Shown: positions 1 through 5,942, counted from the stretch's first letter. The stretch: DNA of 10,992 bases from Oscillospiraceae bacterium (GCA_015063655.1 SVTU01000042.1:1-10992); one strand, 5' to 3'. Translations and numbers: made by a program. Notes: generated by a model from the sequence alone, not told the origin.

Positions 1-725
1 TAACCGTCATCAAGGGAGGCAGGGGCAAGGTATATGCCAACGGGATCGGCACAGAGGTACAGCGTGGGGATATCTATCTTTCCCTTCCTGCCGACTTTCA
101 CGCCATCGAAAGCGACAGAACAGACCCGCTCAGATTTGACTTTCTCTCCTTTTTCTTTACCGACCAAGCTCTCGTTGACACCATGGAGCAACGTATCATT
201 CCTAATGCCACCATCTCACAGCGAGTCTTTCACAGCGAGCGTATCGAACAGCTTGTAAATATCGCCATTGCTGAGGTGAGCGCACCGCAGGAGGACTCTG
301 AGGAATTAATTACCTTGATTTTAGAGGAGATCATGCTTCTGCTTGTACGAAGCTTTCGCACGCCATCCGATCATCTTCCCAAAAGCATTGGCAAGCCCGA
401 GGAGCTGTGCTATCAGATCATGCACTATATCGACACTCACGTCTTTTCTCTTAGTACGCTCAGCGAGGTCGCCGATGCCCTTCATTACCATTACAGCTAT
501 CTTTCGGGTTTGTTTCACGAGGTCACCAAGGACACCATCGCCCATTACTATCAGCGCAGGCGTATGGAGGCCGCCATGCTGCTACTATCGGAAAACACCC
601 GCACCATCTCCGAGATCGCGGAGCTTTTGCAGTATTCCTCGATCTTCACGTTCAGCCGTGCCTTCCGTGATTATGCGGGATTATCACCAAGCGAATACCG
701 CCAAGAACACAACAAAACCATATAA
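1..725 (+). CDS. AraC-family transcriptional regulator, 5'-truncated
   Basis: The frame is open from the window edge (first full codon at position 3) to TAA at 723-725, giving 240 visible residues; the real start lies upstream. The first ~50 visible residues look like the end of an AraC-type cupin sensor domain, with the turn RGDIYLSLPADFHAIESD resembling the 'GD..L..P...H' strand of these ligand-binding domains. The C-terminal ~105 residues are a standard AraC DNA-binding domain. Its first helix-turn-helix is near visible residues 150-176 (STLSEVADALHYHYSYLSGL) and its second near 200-228 (TISEIAELLQYSSIFTFSRA), followed by the family's F-R-x-x-x-G-x-S-P-x-x-Y-R ending. Such proteins usually sense a sugar and activate nearby catabolic genes. 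The target is probably upstream of the window, because the downstream symporter has its own terminator-separated promoter and riboswitch. An ATG at 183 is internal and would lose the sensor domain, so it was not used as the start. Family assignment is firm; ligand is unknown. Confidence 0.9.
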   Translation, partial: TVIKGGRGKVYANGIGTEVQRGDIYLSLPADFHAIESDRTDPLRFDFLSFFFTDQALVDTMEQRIIPNATISQRVFHSERIEQLVNIAIAEVSAPQEDSEELITLILEEIMLLLVRSFRTPSDHLPKSIGKPEELCYQIMHYIDTHVFSLSTLSEVADALHYHYSYLSGLFHEVTKDTIAHYYQRRRMEAAMLLLSENTRTISEIAELLQYSSIFTFSRAFRDYAGLSPSEYRQEHNKTI

Positions 726-731
726 AATGAC

Positions 732-766
732 AAAAAACGGAAAAATTCATCATTTTCCGTTTTTTT
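732..766 (+). terminator. Intrinsic terminator of the first araC-type gene
   Basis: There is a perfect 13-bp stem: AAAAAACGGAAAA at 732-744 pairs with TTTTCCGTTTTTT at 753-765 across an 8-nt loop, and the 3' arm runs into a T tract. It starts 6 bp after the stop codon. The A-tract on the 5' side means it could also work weakly on the opposite strand. It separates the regulator from the promoter at 770. Confidence 0.85.
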
Positions 767-769
767 CTA

Positions 770-798
770 TTGACAAATATAACACTTTGTGATAAACT
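770..798 (+). promoter_or_regulatory. Sigma-A promoter of the glycine riboswitch/symporter transcript
   Basis: A consensus -35 box TTGACA at 770-775 is followed after 17 bp by TAAACT at 793-798 (4 of 6 matches to TATAAT). Transcription would start near 805, just ahead of the riboswitch and directly after the upstream terminator. The spacing and location fit well; the start site itself is inferred. Confidence 0.7.
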
Positions 799-850
799 AT
801 CTTGGTAATCCAATGACGTGTGCAGAATCTGCGGAGACTGCCCACCGAGG

Positions 851-929
851 AGCTCTGGAGAATCCCGCATAACGGGTGCCGAAGGTGCAAGGCGGAAACG
901 CCGAATCTCTCAGGCAAAAGGACAGAGCA
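851..929 (+). promoter_or_regulatory. Glycine riboswitch aptamer (gcvT-type, single aptamer)
   Basis: The region carries the hallmark glycine aptamer core: GGAGA near 857-861, GCCGAAGGTGCAA at 878-890, a GGCG-GAAA-CGCC hairpin with a GNRA loop at 891-902, and CTCTCAGGCAAAAGGACAGAG at 907-927. Helix P1 is closed by GCTCTG (852-857) with CAGAGC (923-928), and CCCG/CGGG (864-867/873-876) forms an inner helix. Only one complete aptamer is present. The usual tandem partner is absent, although a short hairpin (GCAG-AAT-CTGC, 822-832) lies upstream. The aptamer sits in the leader of an AGCS-family symporter, a known target class of glycine riboswitches. The P1 strand also takes part in the switch described for 962-993. 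Confidence 0.95.
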
Positions 930-961
930 AGTGCTTTCTATATTCGTACTTGCCGTCATAC

Positions 962-993
962 TTCAGAGCTGCCATGTGGCGGCTTCTTTTTTT
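962..993 (+). terminator. Riboswitch expression platform: terminator with competing antiterminator
   Basis: The arm GAGCTGCC (966-973) pairs with GGCGGCTT (978-985), including G-U pairs, around an ATGT loop. A run of seven T follows (987-993), making an intrinsic terminator 33 bp before the symporter ATG. Its 5' side can instead pair with the aptamer's P1 strand: 851-859 (AGCTCTGGA) against 962-970 (TTCAGAGCT), nine consecutive pairs with one G-U. The two structures exclude each other. A further linker hairpin, GCAAGT (927-932) with ACTTGC (948-953), also competes with the last P1 pairs. Glycine binding would fix P1, free the terminator and stop transcription. The direction of control is inferred from pairing only. 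Confidence 0.85.
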
Positions 994-1026
994 GCACGTA
1001 ACATAATACAGAAAGGACGTAGAAAC

Positions 1027-2415
1027 ATGGATTTCATTCACAGCATTGTCAGCACAGTCAATACCTATCTGTCTGACTACATTCTCATTTTCCTTTTGGT
1101 GGGCTGCGGTCTGTATTTTACCATTCGCACTCGCTTCGTTCAGGTTCGTTGCTTTGGCGAGGGCATGCGTGAGGTATTCGGCAACCTTTCATTCAGAGGC
1201 GGCAAGCAAAAGAGCGGTCTCAGCTCCTTCCAGGCCTTGGCAACGGCCATTGCCGCACAGGTTGGCACGGGTAACATCGTGGGTGCCTGCGGTGCCATTC
1301 TCATCGGTGGCCCGGGTGCGATCTTCTGGATGTGGATCATTGCATTCTTCGGCATGGCCACCATCTACTCAGAGGCCGTTTTAGCACAAAAGACACGCAC
1401 GGTCGATGCCGACGGTAACGTTCAGGGCGGTCCTGTGTTCTACATTCGCAAGGCCTTTGGCGGTACGTTCGGTAAGATCCTGGCAGGCTTCTTCGCCGTG
1501 GCCACCGTGCTTGCCCTCGGCTTTATGGGCACAATGGTGCAGTCCAACTCCATTGCTTCCACCAGCGAAAGCGCATTCGGCGTGTCGGCATGGATCGTGG
1601 GTATCATCATTGCCGTGCTGTCTGCCATCATCTTCCTTGGCGGTATTCAGCGCTTGGCTTCCGTTACGGAAAAGATAGTTCCCTTTATGGCTTTTTTGTA
1701 TTTGCTGTGCAGTCTTGTTGTCATCGGCATCCGTATTAAGTATATCCCCGAGACCTTCGGTATGATCTTCAAGTATGCCTTTATGCCCCAGGCTATCATC
1801 GGCGGCGGTGTTGGCACGGCCCTGAAAATGGCCATCAGCCAGGGTGCTAAGAGAGGCTTGTTCTCCAATGAAGCAGGTATGGGCTCAACGCCTCACGCTC
1901 ACGCCTTGGCCAACGTAGAGACCCCCCACAAGCAGGGTGTGGTGGCTATGATCGGTGTGTTTATCGACACCTTCATCGTACTCACCATGACGGCACTCGT
2001 TGTAATTTCCACGCTGTACGCAGGAAACGGCCCGCTCGCCAACGGCAACCCCGACGGATTGACAAACGCCAATATGGCACAGCATGCCTTTGGCATCGCC
2101 TTTGGTAATGCCACTGTGGGTAACATGATCGTGGCCATCTGCCTGTTCTTCTTCGCCTTCTCCACCATTCTCGGTTGGAATCTCTTTGGTAAGATCAACT
2201 TCCAGTATCTGTTCGGTAAGAAATCCACCATCGTGTATTCCATCATTGCCGTTGGCTTTATCGTGCTTGGCTCTCTGCTCTCCAACGGTCTTGTTTGGGA
2301 TCTTGCCGATATGTTCAATCAGCTGATGGTCATTCCTAACGTTCTGGCCCTGTTCGCTCTTTCGTCTCTTGTCGTTGTTGAGGCAAGATCGAAAAAGAAG
2401 GACAAGGACGAATAA
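1027..2415 (+). CDS. AGCS-family sodium:alanine/glycine symporter
   Basis: The 462-residue integral membrane protein has the usual length and motifs of the alanine-or-glycine:cation symporter family (AGCS, TC 2.A.25). The frame is open further upstream to 820, but that part is riboswitch RNA. ATG 1027 was chosen because it is preceded by AAAGGA (1012-1017) and begins a typical AGCS N-terminus (short amphipathic stretch, then ILIFLLVGCGLYFTIRTRF). Diagnostic blocks are VGTGNIVG at residues 79-86, GGPGAIFWMW shortly after, QGGPVFYI at 133-140 and GLFSNEAGMGS at 277-287. Many hydrophobic segments follow and the C-terminus is a charged, cytoplasmic-type tail rich in Lys/Asp. It should import glycine or alanine with Na+. 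The glycine aptamer in its leader points to glycine as the physiological substrate and feedback signal. It is monocistronic: promoter at 770, terminator directly after the stop. Alanine specificity cannot be excluded from sequence. Confidence 0.95.
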   Translation: MDFIHSIVSTVNTYLSDYILIFLLVGCGLYFTIRTRFVQVRCFGEGMREVFGNLSFRGGKQKSGLSSFQALATAIAAQVGTGNIVGACGAILIGGPGAIFWMWIIAFFGMATIYSEAVLAQKTRTVDADGNVQGGPVFYIRKAFGGTFGKILAGFFAVATVLALGFMGTMVQSNSIASTSESAFGVSAWIVGIIIAVLSAIIFLGGIQRLASVTEKIVPFMAFLYLLCSLVVIGIRIKYIPETFGMIFKYAFMPQAIIGGGVGTALKMAISQGAKRGLFSNEAGMGSTPHAHALANVETPHKQGVVAMIGVFIDTFIVLTMTALVVISTLYAGNGPLANGNPDGLTNANMAQHAFGIAFGNATVGNMIVAICLFFFAFSTILGWNLFGKINFQYLFGKKSTIVYSIIAVGFIVLGSLLSNGLVWDLADMFNQLMVIPNVLALFALSSLVVVEARSKKKDKDE

Positions 2416-2426
2416 GACAATACCAT

Positions 2427-2483
2427 AAAAAAACGATACGGATTTGCGTAGTGACCTTGACACTGTGCAAATCCGTATTTTTT
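2427..2483. terminator. Bidirectional terminator between convergent symporter and kinase genes
   Basis: A 12-bp perfect stem, ATACGGATTTGC (2436-2447) with GCAAATCCGTAT (2467-2478), is topped by a second helix AGTG/CACT (2450-2453/2461-2464). It is flanked by seven A on the left (2427-2433) and six T on the right (2478-2483), so it ends in a U-tract read from either side. The symporter stop is 11 bp to the left. The stop codon of the opposing kinase gene (2482-2484) overlaps its right edge. Confidence 0.9.
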
Positions 2484-3402
2484 ACCTTATGATTTTCACG
2501 TCTATCTCTCTTTGGTACTCCTCAACATGGGATAGTGATCCGATTCCGTCGCTTGCGGCAACGTCAGCCCCTGTTGCGGCGGCATAGCGCAGGGCCGTTT
2601 CGATATGGGACCGATCGGAAAGCCAATGTGCAAGGAAGGCGGCAAGATAGCCGTCTCCTGCGCACAGCGAGCTTCTCTGCTTCACCTGCCGCACACCGCA
2701 ACGGTATACGTGACGGCCGTCATAAAAATACGAGCCGTCCTTCCCCATGGATAACAGTACGTTCTGCGCACCCATATCATGAAGTGTTCTCAGAGCAGAG
2801 ACGGCCGAGGCTTCGTCTGTGAGGCGCATGCCGAAAATAGCTTGCAGCTCTTCGTCATTCGGCTTGATCAGAAGGGGTGAAAAGCGAAGCAGATCACGCA
2901 AAACGGGCGAGCTGATATCCAGAATAACGTCAGCTCCCTTTCTATTGGCAATCGATAAAAGACGCTCGTAGAAGGACAATGACACGTTGCGCCCCGCACT
3001 GCCGTTCACGGTCAGAACATCCATATCGTCAAGCTCTTGAATAAGGGAGAGCATGGCTTCTTGATCCTCATCGGTGATACATGGACCTTCATTGACCATT
3101 TTATATTCATGCTCGGCATCGGTCAAAAACACGTTCACACGGGTTGTTCCCTCAATGGTAACGGGCTTGCACGGAATATCGGCTTCATGGCAGCTCCTTA
3201 CGATATGCTCACCCGAAAAGCCGCCGAAGAAGCCAAGCACGGTGCTTGGCACGCCAAACGCCTTGAGGACGAACGAAACGTTCAAGCCCTTTCCGCTCGG
3301 TGTGAACACCGCCTCACGTGTTTTGGTGGTGGCATCGACCATAAGAGCGTTTGTTGTGATATTCATATCCACAGAGGGATTCAGCGTCAGCGTGTATAAC
3401 AT
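2482..3402 (-). CDS. PfkB-family hexose kinase, 1-phosphofructokinase/tagatose-6-phosphate kinase type
   Basis: The 306-residue protein is a cytosolic ribokinase-fold kinase closest in pattern to FruK/LacC. Its N-terminus MLYTLTLNPSVDM, the sugar-binding SGKGLNVS motif (residues 36-43), KPNDEE (180-185) and LSMGKDGS (217-224) are all typical, as is the length. FruK makes fructose-1,6-bisphosphate from fructose-1-phosphate; LacC acts on tagatose-6-phosphate. Sequence alone does not separate them. No fructose PTS or fruR gene is adjacent, so the usual fru operon context is missing. The catalytic anion-hole motif, normally GAGD, reads C247-A-G-D250: the base Asp250 is kept but the first Gly is Cys, and the Ser that often follows is Gly. 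The start is supported by AAGGAGAA (3407-3414) 6 nt upstream of ATG. It is transcribed alone, from the promoter at 3428-3456, and ends at the shared terminator. Confidence 0.88.
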   Translation of the reverse strand: MLYTLTLNPSVDMNITTNALMVDATTKTREAVFTPSGKGLNVSFVLKAFGVPSTVLGFFGGFSGEHIVRSCHEADIPCKPVTIEGTTRVNVFLTDAEHEYKMVNEGPCITDEDQEAMLSLIQELDDMDVLTVNGSAGRNVSLSFYERLLSIANRKGADVILDISSPVLRDLLRFSPLLIKPNDEELQAIFGMRLTDEASAVSALRTLHDMGAQNVLLSMGKDGSYFYDGRHVYRCGVRQVKQRSSLCAGDGYLAAFLAHWLSDRSHIETALRYAAATGADVAASDGIGSLSHVEEYQREIDVKIIR

Positions 3403-3427
3403 GGCGTTCTCCTTGACCGTTTTTTAT

Positions 3428-3456
3428 AGTATAGCATATTTTTCGGTTTTTGACAA
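3428..3456 (-). promoter_or_regulatory. Sigma-A promoter of the PfkB-type kinase gene
   Basis: On the minus strand, TTGTCA (3451-3456) and TATACT (3428-3433) are separated by 17 bp, with a TG one base before the -10 box (ATGCTATACT) making it an extended -10 promoter. It lies 26 bp upstream of the start codon, leaving a very short leader that holds the ribosome binding site. No operator is evident beside it. Confidence 0.75.
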
Positions 3457-3502
3457 TAGAAAAACGTTACGTTTACAGGCGGAGCGAACACCTAATCTAA
3501 GC

Positions 3503-3639
3503 TTGTAGGGACCGGCGTCCTCGACGGTCCGAAAGCCGAAATATCTTGTTTTCTTTGTGTTTCATATTAAAACGCAATTTTGCTATTCTTCGTCGTTCCA
3601 TGGTAAAAAAAGGACCGTCGGGGACGCCGGTCCCTACAA
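3503..3639. repeat. 137-bp element bounded by 28-bp inverted repeats (MITE-like or dispersed palindrome pair)
   Basis: The segment at 3503-3530 (starting TTGTAGGGACCGGCGTCC) is the reverse complement of 3612-3639 with a single mismatch at 3521. The interior of 81 bp is AT-rich and has no credible gene. Each arm has its own inner palindrome (GGACCG/CGGTCC). It lies in the gap between two genes on the same strand and interrupts none. GTAGGGA-CCG-type GC-rich palindromes of this style are seen dispersed in many Clostridia, so a small non-autonomous element or a repeated hairpin are both possible. The inverted repeat is seen directly; mobility is inference. Confidence 0.7.
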
Positions 3640-3755
3640 TTTTTGAGAAAATCCTCGTGTGTAACGCCTGCAATGCTTGTACGGATAAATGCTACAGATA
3701 CATATTTAAAATTGATTGTGAAATTATTTTTTCGACTCTCATTCTATGCTAACAG

Positions 3756-3785
3756 AAAACGGGTGCCACCCGTGGGTGGCACCCG
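3756..3785 (-). terminator. GC-rich hairpin terminator of the surface-protein gene
   Basis: A perfect 11-bp stem, CGGGTGCCACC (3760-3770) with GGTGGCACCCG (3775-3785), has a 4-nt loop. Read on the minus strand it is followed by TTTT (3756-3759) and begins 34 bp after the stop codon of the gene at 3820-5490. The T-tract is short, but the stem is very stable. The GGGTGCCACCC core may also be a dispersed palindromic repeat reused as a terminator. Confidence 0.65.
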
Positions 3786-3819
3786 AAATTAGGTTGAATG
3801 AGAAATCACAAGATTGTGA

Positions 3820-5490
3820 TTAGTCCTCTTTCTTCTTAGCAACAACGGCACCGAGACCGAGAGCGGAAACGGTTACGAGGATAGCGCCAGCAGCGATAAC
3901 GCCCTTGCAGCCTTCCTCAGCCTTGTCGTCAGCAGCGGGAGCCTCAGCCTTTGCAGCCTCGAGATCAGCCTTAACAGCAGCGAGCTCGTCAGCAGCCTTC
4001 TTAGCAGCCTCAGCAGCAGCAGCCTTCTCGTCAGCCAGAGCCTTGTCAGCAGCAGCCTTAGCAGCAGCAGCGTCAGCGGCAGCCTTGTCAGCAGCAGCCT
4101 GAGCCATAGCAATGTACTCAGCAGTTGTAACAACAGTTACATCAACGTAGTTCTTACCAGCGATCTCGTCCGTGATAGCTGTGTTAGCGTTTGCGGGGTA
4201 AGCCTGCTCAGAAACAACGAGAACGTTCTTCAGAGTACCACCCTTGTTGTTATCCCAACCAATGAGAGAGAAGTCAGCATCGCTTCTACCCTCGCCAATA
4301 AGAGCAACACCGGTAACGGTTACATCGGAGATGGCAGTCTTCTTCAGGTTACCAATAACAAGACCACAACCCTTAGCGGTAGCACTCGTATCGGGGTTGG
4401 TCTGCCAAGACATGAGGTCACGACCGAGAATCAGAGTACCGGAAGCAACACAGTTCTTAACGTAGTGCTGGTTTTCGTTATCGTCACCACCGATGATCAA
4501 GCCGCAGGAGAAGCCGCTCTTACCGGTAGAACCGTCAACAACACCGTCAAATACGCAGTCCTCAACAACAGTATTGGTACCCTGGAGGTAAGCTACGATA
4601 CCGCCCGTGCACCAACCGCCACGGAAGTAAGCGTCAGTGTAGATACCGGAAACGGTTCCTGCACCGTCAAGGCGCTCAACCAAGCCAGCACCCTGGGATG
4701 CACCCTGATTGTTTTTCTCAATACCGGGAGTAGCATTGTTGTTGGAGTGCTTGTTACCATAGTTATAGAATACGGAGTTAACAAGCTTGAAGTTCTTAAC
4801 GTGACCGTTCGTTACCTGTCCGAACAGACCGTTCTGACGGCCGCGGAGAGAGTAGATACCGGAAATTGCGTGACCCTGTCCGTCGAAGGTACCCTCGAAG
4901 AAGCAGGAGGTCTTGATGTTCTTGTGATAGTACTGATCACCGTCTGCAGGATCAGCATTGTCAACCTTCAGCATAGCGTGAGACTGAGAGATAGGAGTCC
5001 ACATATGGAGACCCTCAACCTTAGTCATGGTGTCAACGCCATTAGCAGAGCTGTATTCGGTAGCCTTCCACCAAGCATCAGCATCACCAACGTTGATTAC
5101 AACGTCAGCATCAAGCTTAATGGTCTCACCCTTAAAGGTGTTGTATGCGGGGTAGGTAACGCCATCAATAACAGCCATACCGTTGGAGATTTCCATGAAG
5201 CCCCAGAACTGGTCAGCAGTCTTGATCGTGTAGGTCTTGTCAGCGGACGCAACCTTAACGAGAGCAGGCGTAGCATCAGCAGCAAGAGCAGCAGTAGCAG
5301 CCTTGGTCTTGGCAATATCAACGTACCAAGAATAGTCGGGAGTACCCGAGTATACGGAAGCATTCTTCAGAAGTTCAGCATACTTTTCGGGATTAGTGGG
5401 AGCGGGTGCGGGATCTGCGGCAGAAGCGATGACAGCCATCATCGAAACGACCATGAGCAAAGCCAGCACAAGAGACAAAACTTTTTTCAT
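3820..5490 (-). CDS. Secreted, membrane-anchored surface protein with beta-helix-like head and Ala/Lys stalk
   Basis: I do not recognise a named family for this 556-residue protein. It has a clear signal peptide (MKKVLSLVLALLMVVSMMAVIASA, cleavage likely after residue 24), then a Pro/Ala linker. Residues ~85-450 are a Gly/Asn-rich region with repeated short beta-strand turns such as FEGTFDGQGHAISGIYSLRG (198-217) and NGLFGQVTNGHVKNFKLVNS (220-239), the pattern of GLUG-like right-handed beta-helix or adhesin domains. Residues ~455-525 form an Ala/Lys/Asp/Glu-rich heptad-like stalk (AADKAAADAAAAKAAADKA). A short CKG is followed by one hydrophobic segment (VIAAGAILVTVSALGLGAVVA, 531-551) and the basic tail KKKED, so the C-terminus is a stop-transfer anchor. 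No LPXTG sortase motif is present. The start has an excellent AGGAGG (5496-5501) 5 nt away. Repeated use of a few codons (GCT, AAG) and the strong promoter suggest abundant expression. It is probably a structural or adhesive cell-surface protein; binding partner unknown. Confidence 0.85.
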   Translation of the reverse strand: MKKVLSLVLALLMVVSMMAVIASAADPAPAPTNPEKYAELLKNASVYSGTPDYSWYVDIAKTKAATAALAADATPALVKVASADKTYTIKTADQFWGFMEISNGMAVIDGVTYPAYNTFKGETIKLDADVVINVGDADAWWKATEYSSANGVDTMTKVEGLHMWTPISQSHAMLKVDNADPADGDQYYHKNIKTSCFFEGTFDGQGHAISGIYSLRGRQNGLFGQVTNGHVKNFKLVNSVFYNYGNKHSNNNATPGIEKNNQGASQGAGLVERLDGAGTVSGIYTDAYFRGGWCTGGIVAYLQGTNTVVEDCVFDGVVDGSTGKSGFSCGLIIGGDDNENQHYVKNCVASGTLILGRDLMSWQTNPDTSATAKGCGLVIGNLKKTAISDVTVTGVALIGEGRSDADFSLIGWDNNKGGTLKNVLVVSEQAYPANANTAITDEIAGKNYVDVTVVTTAEYIAMAQAAADKAAADAAAAKAAADKALADEKAAAAEAAKKAADELAAVKADLEAAKAEAPAADDKAEEGCKGVIAAGAILVTVSALGLGAVVAKKKED

Positions 5491-5626
5491 ACTTTCCTCC
5501 TAAAAAGGTAATTTTTATTTCCAAAGTGGATTTGTCGACCACTTATGAAAACCGTTCATTATTCCCCCAAAAGGCAAGGACCACCGTTATCACAACTTTG
5601 TGAACAACTGATGAATTTATGTTCAC
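5491..5626 (-). other. Leader (5' UTR) of the surface-protein mRNA with two inverted repeats
   Basis: About 130 nt separate the inferred start site from the ATG. Two inverted repeats are visible: AAGTGG/CCACTT (5524-5529/5539-5544, 9-nt loop) and TGTGAAC/GTTCACA (5599-5605/5621-5627, 15-nt spacer), the latter overlapping the -10 box edge. A short palindrome TCACAA-CT-TTGTGA sits at 5590-5603. No known riboswitch core is recognisable. The hairpins could stabilise the mRNA or form an operator. Their role is unknown. Confidence 0.4.
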
Positions 5627-5655
5627 ATTATAGCATAGACAACACAGAAATGCAA
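5627..5655 (-). promoter_or_regulatory. Extended -10 promoter of the surface-protein gene
   Basis: On the minus strand a perfect TATAAT (5627-5632) is preceded by TGC (ATGCTATAAT). A weak -35 box TTGCAT (5650-5655) lies 17 bp away. The DNA upstream of the -35 box is rich in A/T tracts that could act as UP elements. Together these fit a strong promoter despite the poor -35 box. Confidence 0.7.
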
Positions 5656-5815
5656 GCCTTTTTTTAGAATTTATGCAAATTGCACATATCTTTTTTATGT
5701 TTTAGCCAATTAAAACCTTTATTATCTCTTTTTTGATTTATTTTATTCCCTCTTTTTGTTCAAAATGACCTTGTTTTGAAAGTTTGTTTGAGTTTTAACA
5801 ATGTTTCTCTTCCTT
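5656..5815. other. AT-rich intergenic DNA with repeated T/A tracts, no gene seen
   Basis: This stretch has several runs of five to seven T on the plus strand (5659-5665, 5691-5696, 5729-5734, 5753-5757), which are A-tracts upstream of the surface-protein promoter. No ORF with a ribosome binding site and no RNA gene was recognised. Bent or UP-element DNA is the likeliest role, by inference. Confidence 0.4.
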
Positions 5816-5900
5816 ATGAGGGCGGGAGCTGATACCTCGTGTAAAGCTACGGTGGTATTTTATGGGCGTCTGTATGGGAGGCTATCAGCCTCCCGTTCAT
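5816..5900. repeat. 85-bp imperfect palindrome with internal hairpin
   Basis: The left end 5816-5834 (ATGAGGGCGGGAGCTGATA) is an imperfect reverse complement of the right end 5883-5900 (TATCAGCCTCCCGTTCAT), with a few mismatches and a one-base gap. A second, mutually exclusive structure is a perfect hairpin GGGAGGCT-ATC-AGCCTCCC at 5876-5894. ATACC/GGTAT (5832-5836/5854-5858) can pair in the interior. It is GC-rich within AT-rich surroundings, which suggests a small inserted repeat. No T-tract directly follows the hairpin, so it is not an obvious terminator. Confidence 0.55.
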
Positions 5901-5910
5901 GAAATAGTTT

Positions 5911-5942
5911 TAAAAATGCGGGCGCAGACATTGCCTGCGCCC
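5911..5942 (-). terminator. Intrinsic terminator of the rubrerythrin gene
   Basis: The 8-bp stem GGGCGCAG (5920-5927) with CTGCGCCC (5935-5942) has a 7-nt loop. On the minus strand it is followed by GCATTTTTAAAA. It begins 17 bp after the rubrerythrin stop codon. Confidence 0.8.

Noticed and set aside
820..1026. N-terminal extension of the symporter frame, or a small ORF at 818-1006
   Set aside because: This stretch is the glycine riboswitch and its terminator. The real start at 1027 has a ribosome binding site and a family-typical N-terminus.
1885..2463. 192-codon frame on the minus strand under the symporter gene
   Set aside because: It lies antisense to a conserved transporter gene and runs through the terminator hairpin, with low-complexity charged composition and no start signal.
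2535..2822. 95-codon plus-strand ORF opposite the kinase
   Set aside because: It is antisense to conserved PfkB motifs, Arg/Ser-rich, and has no ribosome binding site.
4000..4110. Tandem repeat or microsatellite (gcagcagcag-like) in the surface gene
   Set aside because: It simply encodes the Ala/Lys stalk. There is no regular unit length beyond codon bias, so it is not listed as a separate repeat.
4465..5511. 348-codon open frame on the plus strand opposite the surface-protein gene
   Set aside because: It is an antisense shadow produced by the biased codon use of the true gene. It has no ribosome binding site, starts inside the other gene, and its Ser/Val/Thr-rich product resembles no protein family.
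5599..5627. CRP-like site suggested by TGTGA and TCACA in the surface-gene leader
   Set aside because: The half-sites are 19 bp apart where CRP sites have 6 bp. CRP/cAMP control of this kind is not expected in Clostridia.
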